This document shows positions 34,080 to 45,611 of a stretch of DNA of 64,000 bases, piece by piece. The stretch is taken from positions 3,224,001-3,288,000 of the forward strand of contig JAGMUV010000001.1 in assembly GCA_020744425.1 (NCBI GenBank). The letters run 5' to 3'. Position numbers and translations under genes: made by a program. The notes below the pieces were generated by a model. The model searched no databases, was not told the DNA's origin, and saw only the letters and a list, made by a program, of their open reading frames with translations. Numbering within the stretch: position 1 is the first letter of the stretch; each line of letters opens with the position of its first letter. Origin of the DNA: Dactylonectria macrodidyma (lineage: Eukaryota; Ascomycota; Sordariomycetes; Hypocreales; Nectriaceae).

Positions 34080-35461
34080 CAGTGGGGGGAAAAAAGTTCC
34101 GACACACTTTTCCGTACCCCGCTTTCCCTTGACCTACACCAAAACCATCATCAACTTCAACCACACGTTGTGCTTCCAATTTAAGTCCAAATGTCTCCTA
34201 AGCCACATCATTCTCCTCACAAGAGAACGAGGATCGTTTGGAGATACAATTCGGGCATATCAGCCGCCCGAATCGCCCGTGAGGAGGGCGTAAGTCGGCA
34301 CGCAATTTACGGTGTGGTACGCCGGTATCAAGAACAACAATCTGCCCGGGATCAACCCAGACCCGGCCGTCTACACAAGCTTATAAAGAGGGATTTGAGG
34401 CGGGTGCTGCTAGTGATAGGAAGAGACCCTCACATTGTTATTAGTGAGCTTATCGAAGAGGCCGGTTTAAGCTGTCATGCTAAGACTTTAACTTCCACCC
34501 TCCGGCGGGAAGGGATCATGCACTTCCAGTCACTTTTACGACCGTTCATAAGCCCAGAGACAGCGAGAAAACGTCTACGGTTTGCTCATCGATATATCAA
34601 CCAGTCTGAGGAATCTTGGAGCCGTTGGACCTTCTCTAATAAAACAATCATAGCTCGCGGCGAGGGTCAGAGACGCACTTAGGTGTTCTATAAACCGGTA
34701 TGTGTCGCGTTTGCGATTGCGGCTCTTCTAATAATTCCTAGCATGAGAGACTATTCAGAGATAATGTTCAGACCCGGGTCACGCCTACACGCCACTCACA
34801 GATGTTCTTCAGCGCCTTCAACTGCCGCAGGAGGCTGCCGATGGTGCCACTTTACGGAGATCCAGAATCTGAACGTGGTGGTGTAACGGCACGCCGCCTG
34901 CTCGAGTGCTTAAAGCAGCACCTTCCTCGTATTGTCACAAGGAACAGCCTCTTCCAGCACGATAATTCGAGCCTATTTACGAGTCGCCTCGTCTGTAACT
35001 GGATCTATGAATGGTGTGAGAGTTGGAGGGCGGAGGTAATAGACTGGCCTCCGTACAGCCCTGACCTCAACCCCATTGAAAATCTATGGGCAATACTAAA
35101 AGAGAGGATCTGTAAGAGGTATCCGGAACTTACTTACATACCTAAGAATGAGGCATTAAAACAGGCTCTTATTAATGCCGCGATTGAGATTTGGCCGCAA
35201 ATTGAAGATGAAGTGGTCTATAACCTAGTCAAATCCATGCACTCCCGGCTTGCAGCTGTCATTCAGGCCAACGGCTACTATACTAGGTATTGAATGTATA
35301 ATAAGAATCTATGATTAAAGGGCTTCAAATTGATATATATTACTATTTAATTGAAATTTAATTAAATGCATAATAGCAGATTGAAATGCACCCTTCATTT
35401 AGTGAAGGTACTAGTACACCGGGTTGACTCGGAATGTGTCGTTATTAAATCGGACCCACTG
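34080..35461 (+). mobile_element. Tc1/mariner element (1,382 bp) inside the TRIM LTR
   Basis: CAGTGGG...CGACAC at the left and GTGTCG...CCCACTG at the right form imperfect TIRs, flanked by TA (34,078-34,079; 35,462-35,463). The undisturbed first LTR preserves the empty site at 33,817-33,818, proving insertion at TA. Confidence 0.93.
34191..35293 (+). pseudogene. Tc1-type transposase, inactivated
   Basis: The N-terminal half (34,191-34,682) has a helix-turn-helix region RIVWRYNSGISAARIAREEG and SRHAIYGVVRRYQ. It ends FSNKTIIARGEGQRRT followed by TAG. Family members have FSDE here, so the first catalytic Asp reads Asn and the next Glu reads Lys, and a Trp codon has become TAG; all are G-to-A. 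After a frame change the C-terminal half (from about 34,802) has FQHDNSS, the second Asp, and WPPYSPDLNPIENLWAILKE, giving the third acidic residue of a DD34E triad, then ICKRYPELTY to a stop at 35,293. Stop, frameshift and catalytic loss make it non-autonomous. Confidence 0.9.
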
Positions 35462-36040
35462 TAGCACGTTCCTGCTCTAATTGGGTACACATGACCCAAT
35501 CTAACAGCAACAGACAAGGGTACGCAACACTTGAACTTTATACCTTAAAGAATAATTTTCAAAAAAATTCTTAAAAATTAAATTTAAGCTAAAAATTACT
35601 AAAAACTAGGAATTATATTTATTAAGTGAGAATATATAAGATACAAATTTCTAGAATTTTATATATTTTTATCTTTTAACTTATTAAGAAAAAATCTATT
35701 TATACTATGTATCTTATTATATCTAGCTTAATAAGCTATTTAAAATTATAAGAAAAATATATTTATTATATTAAAATATACTAAGCTAAAAAATATAGCT
35801 TATATAAGCCTAATAAATTTATTATTAGTTTTAGATTATTTAAAGTAAGTTATTTTTTACTATACAGTGCATTATTACACTCGCTTGTTTATTACACTCA
35901 CTTATTATATACGTTAATTTAAGTATTAATAATATTATTATAATTTTAATGTTTTTATTAGTCTTATTATATAACATACTCCACATATGAGTGCAATAAA
36001 CCAGCGAGTACAATATAGCACTATACAGCTAAAAATATAA

Positions 36041-36233
36041 TAAACTAGCCTTATAATAACTATAAGTAAGCATTAATTATTAAATTAATATCCTTAAAGG
36101 AGAGTTATTTTACTTATACTAATCCGCCCCTTTTAATAATATACTATCCCTTAGCTAATAAGCTAGGCGCAGTCTGTTTGCAGACTGTATGTAGACTTAT
36201 TACTAAGTATAAGCAAAGCTCAAGCCTATAACA
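36041..36233 (-). repeat. Gypsy 3' LTR (193 bp)
   Basis: Pairs with 43,856-44,048. The polypurine tract lies at 36,235-36,248. RIP differences include TGTTTGCAGACTGTATG here against TGCGCGCAGACTGCGCG in the other LTR. Confidence 0.75.
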
Positions 36234-36748
36234 TACCCCTTTTCTCTAGGTCGCCCGCTCTAATAGCTTAGTTATATATAGGCTTAGCTAAACTAAGATC
36301 CTATTCTAATACTTATAATATCTATACTACTTTTAATTAAAATTTAGCTTAATTTTTATAAATCTTAGTTCTTATTAATAAAAAGTTTAATATACTATTT
36401 ACTATATATAGACTATAGTTAATAAAAAATTTAATATATAGTACTAATTTTCTAAGTATTTTATAAATTATATATAGAATTACTTTAATATATATATACT
36501 TTAAAAAAACTTTATATTCTGCTTTATTACTTTATTATTTTTCTTTTTTTATATACTTTAACTTCTTTTTACTTATAGTCTTATTTCTAATACTCTTTCT
36601 TTATTTATAACTTTTCTTTATTAAGCTCCTTATTATACTCTTATTATATTTTAATCTTATCTTTATTATTATTATATAAGTTCATTTTTTCTTTCTTTCT
36701 TTTAATTTTAATATACTAATTATATTTATTTAGTATTTACTATAACTA

Positions 36749-37173
36749 ACGTATGTGATAAGCATGCGGCGCATCCAAATATGCGGCGCACTTATACTAT
36801 ATACCTTAAAAGCTAAACCTTAAATTTTTTAAAACAGCCTATCTAGGCCTAAGACTTTTAGGGATTTAATTTTAAATCTTTAATTAAAAAGTTAATAAAG
36901 AATCATTTTTTTAAATATTTAAAAAAAATTATTAAGCTTGCTATAAATAAAAATACTATAAAATACAGTGTGAATTTCATATTACTAGCGCTATATATAT
37001 ATATAATATGAGAAAATTCTTAAAAATAAAGTATAGTAAAAATAAGCTAAGTATAAATTTATAGCTATTTTAAGCTTAGTTTGAATTTTTAAGAATTATT
37101 TTAAAATTGTAATTTAAGGTGAAAATCTCAATGCGCTGCATACTTGGATGCGCCGTATGCTTATCATACACGT
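36749..37173. mobile_element. TIR element, copy c (425 bp, TA-flanked)
   Basis: Left ACGTATGTGATAAGCATGCG with GCGCATCC; right, reversed, ACGTGTATGATAAGCATACG with GCGCATCC. Both ends carry the GCATGCGGCGCATCC-type block found also in copy a but not in d or e. Confidence 0.8.
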
Positions 37174-37488
37174 TACTCTTAAAAGCAGATTATTATTAAA
37201 TAATAGTAATAATCCCTTTACTTTTTATTATAATTATAAATTCTTATATATAGTATATCTTCTTCTTATATTTACTTTACTTATAGTTTATTAATATTCT
37301 ATAGCTTTTTAAATATATTATAAATAGCTATTTTATTAAAAGAGACTTTAATAATAAGGCTAATACGCTTTTATCTTAAGTAAAGGCTATATGCTTTTAG
37401 TATATTTATTAACTTACTTATAGTAATAAGATAGAATATATCCTTAGCTAAAGTAAAGGCTACTAAGCTTATTATATTACTTATTATA

Positions 37489-37913
37489 ACGTACTTAATA
37501 AGCGAGCGCTATAACTAAGCGAGCGCTGCACTTATACTATATACTTAAAACTCTAAACTTTAAATTTCCTAAAATAGGCTATATAGCTTTAAGATTTTTA
37601 AGGATTTAATTTTAAATATATAATTAAAAAGTTAATAAACTAGTATTTTTTTTAGACTTTTTAAAAAATCATTACACTAGTTACAAATAGTAATAGTAAA
37701 ATAGATAGTGCGAATTTTATACTATTAGCACTATAAATATATATAACTTAAAAAAATTCTTAAAAATAAGATATTTTATAAATAAGTTAGATTAAAATCT
37801 TACCTATTTTAAACTTAGTTTAGATTTTTAAGATTTTTTTTAAAATCATAATTTAAAGTGAAAATCTCACTATAGCGCTCGCTTATTTACAGCGCTCGCT
37901 TATTAAGTATGTT
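37489..37913. mobile_element. TIR element, copy d (425 bp, TA-flanked)
   Basis: Left ACGTACTTAATAAGCGAGCG with CTATAA and a second AAGCGAGCGCT; right, reversed, ACATACTTAATAAGCGAGCG with CTGTAA and a second AAGCGAGCGCT. Inner core shared with c and e. Confidence 0.8.
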
Positions 37914-37976
37914 AACTATATTTAAGTAAAGTATTTACTAATAATAAATCCCCTTTTTTACTAAGCTTTATATAAT

Positions 37977-38168
37977 TTAGTTAATACTTCTTAATATAAT
38001 AGTTATATTATTATTACTACCTGCCCCTATACTACTAACTATTCTAATTATAAGGCCATTCTCTTTACTAACTTTATTTGCCTTACTTATAATTAGTATA
38101 AAGCCCGTATTATTATTAAGCAGTCTCCTAGTTACCCCTAGCCTGCCTTCGCTCTTCTTAGCACTCAT
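37977..38168 (-). pseudogene. Surviving open fragment of the gypsy 3' region
   Basis: A 63-codon frame (SAKKSEGRLGVTRRLLNNN, later NGLIIRIVSSIG) escaped stops within the relic. Sequence and place suit a retroelement protein's C-terminal part, but the domain is not identified. Confidence 0.3.
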
Positions 38169-41100
38169 ACTAGTATTATAAGTATTAGTAGCTCTTTTAT
38201 AAAATAAGCTCTTATCTTTATTACTTAAAACCTCTTCTCTATCTTACTCTTATATAGTTCTTCTTCTATTTACTAATAATAAGTAACTTACTAATATTAA
38301 TAATATTAACTTACTTAGTAATTAATTTATATTATTATTAAAAGAATATATATTATTTAATTAAGCCTTTATAACTTTAATATTTATTCTTTTTCTTACT
38401 TCTTACTCTCTTTACTAACTATTACCTTTAGGACTATTAAATTAATATAAAGTATAATTATATTATTTATAAAGAGAAGTATAAGTATTATTAATTAGTT
38501 AGTAATGCTTAATATAATTAGACTTTAGTTACTATTACTTAGGTTTTAGTTTATATAACTCTTAAGGGTTAGAATCAGGCCTAGCCTAATAATAGATCAT
38601 TTAATATCTCTCCTCTTTTCACTCTCTAGTTTTCTAGCTAGTCTTACTATTCTATGTCCCTTTATTAAGAAGGGCACTAAAATAATGCATTATATTATAA
38701 TTAATCCTCCTTTACTTAAGATAGTAATAATAAAGTACTCTAAGTTATTATCCTCCTCTTTCTTCTTATTTAAGTAATAGTTTAATGAATTTTACTTTTA
38801 GTATTAGTATATATATAGTTTATTATTTAATTATATATTCTTTTAAGTCTTTTTATACTTATTTAATACTTATATATTTTAAAATTATTCTAATAATTCT
38901 TATATTAATTATAAATAGCCTTTTTATTTAATTAGTACTTTATACTTATTATATCTTTTAGTATTCTTTATTATAAGAATCGTTTTTATATAGTATTTTA
39001 TTTTTAACTCTTTTTTACTTAGTTAAGTAATTTACTTTAAGTTTAATTAGTAATTAATTAGGATTTAAAAAAAGAGTAAATTATTTATTACTCTTTTTAT
39101 TAAGTCTATATAAAATATTAAATAGATTTTATTTAGAATATTAAGTATTACTATTAAAAGGCTTAGTATTATTATTACTATATACTTAATATAAATCTAA
39201 TTAAGCTTTTTATTTAAATAATTAGTTTTAATATTATATAAGAATAGCTATATATAATTACTAATTTAAAACTATTCTATTAAATATTAAGCCTTATTTA
39301 TTAACTCTATTTACTACTATTAAGTATAAGCTATTATAACTTATATAATAGCTATTCTTTTTTATAAGTAAGTAAAGAATATTAATACCCTTCTCTTTAA
39401 AAATAATATATTTATAGCTAGATATTCTTTATATTAAATAAAGTCTATATTAAATCTATTAAAGAGTTAGTTTAGGCTTATTTTTATTATTATTAAGTTC
39501 TAGTTATTTAGTATTAATTAGTAAGCTACTAAGTATATAAGCCAGTCTATTTATATAAAGTTTATAATAAGCTATAAGATTATTTAAACCTTTTAATTCA
39601 CTCTTTTTATTTTACTATTAGTTTAAGAGTAATAAGCTATTAATAATAGTTACTTAGAGCTAACTAATATACATAGTATAGTTTAAAAGTCACTTACTCA
39701 GTCTAAGCTATAATTAACGATAATTTACTTTAAAAACCTATAGAACTACTATTAATAGTTTTTAAATCGCTCTATATATACTTTTACTACTATTAATATT
39801 ATTACTTTTACTTAAATATATTTTAATAGCTTATTAATAATTACTATAAAATAGTAAGGGCTTTCTTTAGTTACTATTAGTAAGTCTATTATAAAATTTA
39901 TTAAAATCTAAATCTAGAATCAGTTTATAATTAGTAAAAGTTATAAAAAGCCTTAATAGTATTATTATAAAATATACTTACTATAATAATAGTAATTCTA
40001 TATAAATTTATAAACTATTTATAATATACTATTCTAATAATAGCTATATTATAGTAATTAAAATATAATATTCCTCTTTAAATATTTTAATATTATTAAT
40101 TTATATATTTATTAAATTATTATTATAATTAGGGGTTCTTATTATAAGAGCTATAACTAGTTATAATATAGTAATGCCCCTTATTTATTAATTTTATAAT
40201 CTATAATCTACTTATAGGTTTTTATATCCTTAGGAAAATGCTATATACCTTCTTAAATAGTATTAAGTTAAGCATAATATACTCTATCTTTACTTATACT
40301 CTAATCTTATATTTTACTAAAGAAATTACTTAAGAAGATATCTTTTTTACTTAAAAGTATATATACTAATACTTTACTTATCTCTATTATATAAATACTA
40401 ATTAAGTATATAATACTAACTATTTATATCTTATCCCTCTTTATATTCTAACTATTCTATAATAATATATCTAAGTGAAGTATTTTAAATCTAAAGTAAT
40501 AATATAATATAAAATAAAAGTATAATAATATTTCTACTTATTATACTTATTATTCTAAAATAAGATATAAGTATATAAAATACTCTAAGTTTTTATAGTC
40601 TATAATGACTATAAATAGCTATATTATACTCTTTAGCTTTATAACTTATACTTCTAAGTAAGATATAATTACTTATAACTCTTTATTATAAATTATATAA
40701 TTCTTTTATACTAATATTAGTTTTATAGAGTAGTAGGCTATAGGATATAATATCCTATCCTTATTATACTATAAGAAGCATCCTTTTAGTACTTAGTCTA
40801 AACTATCTGCCTTTATTATTATATCTTAATCTAGGTCTTATTCTATTAATATAAAGTATATAATGAATATACTTTTAAGTGTTTTAAATACTCTATCCTC
40901 TTTCTTACCTTATTAAAAAAGAGTATTCTTTTTTTATAAAATAAATAAGAGAGTCTATAATCTTTAAAAAATCTTTTATGAAATTATAATAAAAGTTTAT
41001 AAAGCTTAGAAAGCTTTAGACACTTTAAACCTAGGTTAGTAGCTCTTATTCTTAAATAGTAGTAACCTTTTTAAGGTTAAGACAGATCCCTACTCTTACT

Positions 41101-41379
41101 TTAATAATAAACCTTAAGTATTTAACTTCTTTTATTATAAATATGTATTTATTAATATTAATATTTAGCCTAGCTTCTTTTAATTATTTTAAGATAACCC
41201 TTAACTTTTTTATATAGTTATTATAACTACTTTTAAAGTAAACTAAGATATTATTAAAGTATACTATTATAAAGTCACTTAAGTATCTATTTAATGCTTT
41301 ATTAATATAGTATTAGAAGGTTATTAATGCTTTAAAGAGTCTGAATAAGCAGACTAATCACTTAAATAGCCTAAAATAA
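38169..41379. other. Gypsy interior, downstream of RT, unreadable
   Basis: RIP-saturated, no ORF of 60 codons. By position it should hold RNase H and integrase; individual motifs could not be read with confidence. Confidence 0.45.
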
Positions 41380-41630
41380 ATATAGAATACTATTAACTTC
41401 TTATCCCTTTTTATAATCTAAATGCAGTAAAAGGCTAAGCATATATCTAGCTTTATAAACTACTATATGCTTATAAGACTATAAAGCATTTTCTTAATAA
41501 GTAGCAGTAAATACTAGTCCTAGTCTATAAGCTTATTTAAGGTTTCGTAATCTATATAAAACCTCTATTTACTTTCTGGCTTTTTAATAAAGAGGACTAG
41601 TATTATAGCTAATAAAGAGCTTATTTAAAT
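41380..41630 (-). pseudogene. Ty3/gypsy reverse-transcriptase relic
   Basis: The minus strand reads ILVLFIKKPESK, then RFYIDYETLNK, then KLDICLAFYCI, the order of Ty3 RT blocks '[34 protein letters not shown]'. Stops interrupt the frame at expected Trp or Gln codons. Places the element on the minus strand. Confidence 0.75.
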
Positions 41631-43855
41631 CTATCCTTTATCTATAAGGCTTATAATCTATTACTAGAGTTTAAGTAAGTAGTCTTATAATATATTATAA
41701 AGCAAGCCTTATAATAATTTTAATATATACTTATTATTATCCTTCTATAACTAGATATAGTAATTAAGAGTGCCTTAGTATAAGAGTAGCCTATTTACTT
41801 TCTCTTTATTAAATAAGTCTATTAAGTCTTAAACTTATATTAAGAGCTTCTTTAATAATACTACTCTCCTTACCTTTAAGAAGGCCTTTCTTTTTACTTA
41901 TATATCTATAATTATATCTATCTTATAAATACTTATAATTAGAAATAAGCCTTTATATTCCTTCTATTTCCTTTTTTATTAAATAAGTCTTATAAATATA
42001 TATCTTATAATCTTTATTATATTACTAATATTAAAGCAGCTAAGGAGTTCTCTTATAATAAGGTTCCTAGCCTCTTTAATAATAAGTTTACTTTTACTTA
42101 TATAAAAAAAGATATTATATATTCTTATTTAAAGGACTCTTAGAATAATATTCCATATAAGGCTTAGAATTATATAAAGTAAGGCTAAGTACTTCTATTT
42201 ATTAATATTTAACTAACTTTATATAAAATATATTATATATTAGTTCTTTAATTATCTTATTATTATATTAAAAACTTAAGAAGTTAGAAAGCAGACTTAT
42301 TCTAAACTTAATTTCTAAGCTATTTATTTATTAATTATATTATAATAATTATAATTACTATTTACTTATATTTATAAAAAGCTAGTATAATTAAAAAAAA
42401 TAAGTATAAAAAAAGGTAGTTTATTTATTCTATTTTCTATCTTTCTATCTTCTTCTTCTATTAAGACTAGCTCTTTTAAAAGTATAATTAATAAGTTATT
42501 TTACTTTTATATAAATTTTAATTTAAAAGTATAGAGTTTTCTAACTTAAAGTCCTCTTTTACTAAGTCTCCTCCTTTATTAATACTTATAATATTTACTT
42601 ATATTAGCCTTATTATTAATACTAAGTTATAAACTATAATATAATATATATTCTTCTTATATTAAAAGTAAGATCTATCTTCTTACCTTTACTATATCTC
42701 TTCTTATAATACTTATACTACTTATTACTACTATTACTAACTTCTGCACTTAGGCTAGGCCTTCTTTAAGCCTTGAGTTATTTATATTAAGTTAATACTA
42801 AATATTAGAATATTACTATCCGCATCTTTCTATAAGGCTGGTGCTAGTACTAGAGCCAAGGCTTGAGGCCTCTAAAAGCATATATAATAACGGTCTTCTA
42901 ATACTAATATCTTAATATCTATAGTTATACTTCTATAAGAAGTAATAATTATAGTATAGTTATTCTATAAGACGTTTTAACTTAAATAGCACTCTTTTAT
43001 ATACTTATTTAATCCTTAGTATAATTATACTAACTTTATACTATCCTCTTATTATAAGCCTCTTATTTATACTAATATTTACTTAAAGTATATAATATAC
43101 TTAGAAAAAGACTTATCTTTACTTTATTTTATTATCTTAAGTTCTATTTAAGCTCTTTCTATATAGTGATTATTTTTAAAAATAGATTATATATATATAA
43201 AGAACTCTTTTAAATTATATTTACTTATTATACTTCTTACTTTATAAAAGATAATAATCTTTTTTTATAATCTATTTAATATATTTCCTAAATATATTAT
43301 TATTAGTTCTTATAGCTTTTAATAAAGCATTTATCTTTTTTAAGTTTATATTATATTATTACTAATTATAATAAGAGTATTTACTTATTATTATTATACT
43401 TTAGTCTATTTAATAATAGCTTTTTCTTAATATAAAAGACTATTATAAATAAGAATACTTATATTTAGAGGTTTATAATATTTTAAAAGGTATTTATTCT
43501 AAGTATAAGTAAATAGCTTATTATAATATATTCTAATTTATACTAATTATTAAAAGTATATTTATTTATAATAAATTAAAGAGTATTATATTCTATTATA
43601 AGTATTAATACTTATATATTAATTATTATAAATAGTAATTATAATTAGATTATAGTATTATATAGTTCTTCTTATTAAATATTAAATATAGTCTAATTAG
43701 TTTAGATTTATTAGAATTAGTTCTAAATTAACTCTTATAATAATATTATATTATACTATAATCCTTTTAATATAGTTATAATTAAATTTGCTTTTAAAGC
43801 TACTTTTTATTTACTTTTTATAATTAAGTTAACTTTTAAAGGATATTAATTATAA
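41631..43855. other. Gypsy interior, gag-protease side, unreadable
   Basis: RIP-saturated. By position this should hold gag and protease; no zinc knuckle or DTG-type active site could be read. Confidence 0.4.
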
Positions 43856-44048
43856 TAGACTAGCCTTATAATAACTATAAATAAGCATTAATTATTAAAT
43901 TAATAATCTTAAAGGAGAGTTATTCTATTTATACTAATCCGCCTCTTTTAATAATATACTATCCTCTAGCTAATAAGCTAAGCGCAGTCTGCGCGCAGAC
44001 TGCGCGCAGACTTATTACTAAGCGCAAGCAAAGCTCGAGCCTATAATA
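43856..44048 (-). repeat. Gypsy 5' LTR (193 bp)
   Basis: Equal in length to the other LTR and less mutated. Contains a TGCGCGCAGAC direct repeat. Confidence 0.75.
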
Positions 44049-44061
44049 AAAAATAGCAATA

Positions 44062-44487
44062 ACGTGTATAATAAGCGAGTGGGACAAATAAGCGAGCGTG
44101 ACACTTATACTGTATAGCTAAAAGTATAAACTTTAAAATTTCTAAAATAGGCTATAAAGCTCTACGATTTTTAGGAAATTAATTTTAGATATTTAACTAA
44201 AAAGTTAATAAGCTAGTCTTTTTTTTATATTTTTAAAAAAATTATTAAGCTAGTTATAAATAAAAATAGCAAAAAAAACAGTGCGAATTTAATACTGCTA
44301 GCGCTATAGGTATATATAATCTAAAAAAAAGTCATAAAAATAATACATTTTATAAATAAGTTAAACATAAATTTTTAGCTATTTTAGGCTTAGTTTGAAT
44401 TTCTAATGATTTTTTAAAAATCGTGATTTAAGGTGAAAATCAGAGTGTCACGCTCGCTTGTTTGTCCCACTCGCATATCATATACGT
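44062..44487. mobile_element. TIR element, copy e (426 bp, TA-flanked)
   Basis: Left end carries AAGCGAGTGGGACAAATAAG then CGAGCGTGACACTTATACTG; the right end, reversed, carries ATGCGAGTGGGACAAACAAG then CGAGCGTGACACTC. Both ends share the GTGGGACAAA block seen in no other copy. It lies between the gypsy LTR and the right part of copy f. Confidence 0.8.
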
Positions 44488-45170
44488 TATACAACTTTCT
44501 AAAATAGGATATTTAATTCATAAAAGTCTACAAAAATTATTATTAAGTATTTAAATATAAGAGAAAATATATAAGATTTTTTTTAAAATTTTAATTAATT
44601 TCCTATATAAAGAAATAAGTAACTACACAGTGCTAATAAGCTTTTTCTTAATAACTTTATTAAAAAAAATTAAATAAAATTTAGAAAATTTTCTTTATAA
44701 ATACACTTACCTAATTAACTTTATTTAAAAATATTAGCTATTTTAAGCTTAGTTTGAATTTTTAAGAATTTCTTTTATAAATATTAGTTAAAGATATAAA
44801 ACGCTAAGACATACTTAAGTATTACACTCACTGGTTTATTACACTCGCATGTGGAGTACGTTAACTTTATTATTAAAAATTTAATTATAACTAGTTATAA
44901 TAGCTTATTATTTATAATCTTAACTTTTATAGCTTTTTTAACTTTAATAAATCCTTATAAACTCTCTTAATATTAATTTTACTATTTTTAGAAATTATAT
45001 AAACGAATATATTACCTTTATTTTATTTAGCCTTACTAGCTACTTTTTAAAGATATTATATATATTATTCTAATTACTAGCTTATCCTTATTCTTCTTTT
45101 TTATATTATTACTAGTTTTTTCTTTTTTTAACTTTAAAAAATACTTTATAATATAACTCTTTTCTTTATT

Positions 45171-45611
45171 ACATACTTAATAGATAAGTAAGCTAGACAA
45201 ATGAGTAAGACACTTTACAATTTTCTAGTATTTATACCTTAAATTAAAATATCTTTAAAATATTCTCTAAAATTAAGATTAAAAGTAAAATAGCTAATAT
45301 TATAAAATTAACTCTATTATATATTAAAGACTAAATATAAATTTTCTTAGACTTTTTAAAAAATTACTTAATAAGCTATATTTAAAATGCTTATTTATGC
45401 TATATACTTAACTATTCCTATATAAAGAAAAATTTTTAAAGATTTAAAAAAGTTATTATGTAGATTTCTTTTTAATTATATAATTAAAATTATATTTATT
45501 TTCTTTTTAATAATTAGATAGCTAATTTTAAAATTTTAAAGTTTAGCCCTTTTTAGTATATAGTATTTATAGCTTACTTGCTTATTTAGCTCACTTACTT
45601 ATTAAGTATAT
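45171..45611. mobile_element. TIR element, copy g (441 bp)
   Basis: Left ACATACTTAATAGATAAGTAA, right reversed ATATACTTAATAAGTAAGTG. More diverged than the others; the left flank is TT rather than TA, probably mutated. Confidence 0.6.

Larger units (their letters stand above)
33771..35506 (-). mobile_element. TRIM retrotransposon (91-bp LTRs), split by mariner
   Basis: Two 91-bp direct repeats (33,771-33,861; 34,032-34,077 plus 35,462-35,506) start TATTGRATTTT and end CAATCTAACA. They bracket 170 bp of non-coding DNA and are flanked by the 5-bp duplication GCAAC (33,766-33,770 and 35,507-35,511). Undamaged ends would be TG...CA; the start is probably TG changed to TA. On the minus strand GAAGGGGCG directly precedes TGTTAG, a plausible polypurine tract, giving minus orientation. 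Total size about 352 bp without the mariner. The LTRs differ at about four positions, all transitions. Confidence 0.85.
33747..35914. mobile_element. TIR element, copy h, split by a TRIM
   Basis: Left end ACGTACATAATAAGCGAGTG (33,747) and right end, reversed, ACGTATATAATAAGTGAGTG (35,914), both TA-flanked. The left end stops at GCAAC where a TRIM begins. The right part resumes after a second GCAAC at 35,507-35,511. Rejoined, the left end aligns with the right end through the second inner block ACAAGSG. Confidence 0.75.
36041..44048 (-). mobile_element. Ty3/gypsy retrotransposon relic (8.0 kb) with nested TIR elements
   Basis: Direct 193-bp LTRs at 36,041-36,233 and 43,856-44,048 share ACTAGCCTTATAATAACTAT and GGAGAGTTATT blocks and AAGCAAAGCT near the end. 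On the minus strand the lower-coordinate LTR starts TGTTATAGGCTTGAGC and is preceded by AGAGAAAAGGGG, a textbook polypurine tract, so the element runs on the minus strand. An RT relic at 41.38-41.63 kb agrees. TIR copies c and d are nested near the 3' end. No target duplication was resolved, likely due to RIP. Confidence 0.8.
35974..44861. mobile_element. TIR element, copy f, split by gypsy and copy e
   Basis: Left fragment 35,974-36,040 (ACATACTCCACATATGAGTG, then AATAAACCAGCGAGTACAAT). The right fragment, 44,488-44,861, ends with the reverse complement ACGTACTCCACATGCGAGTG and AATAAACCAGTGAGTGTAAT. TA on both outer sides. The gypsy element and copy e occupy the gap. The rejoined inner sequence CTATACAGCTAAAAAT + CTTTCTAAAATAGG matches the family core. 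Confidence 0.7.
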
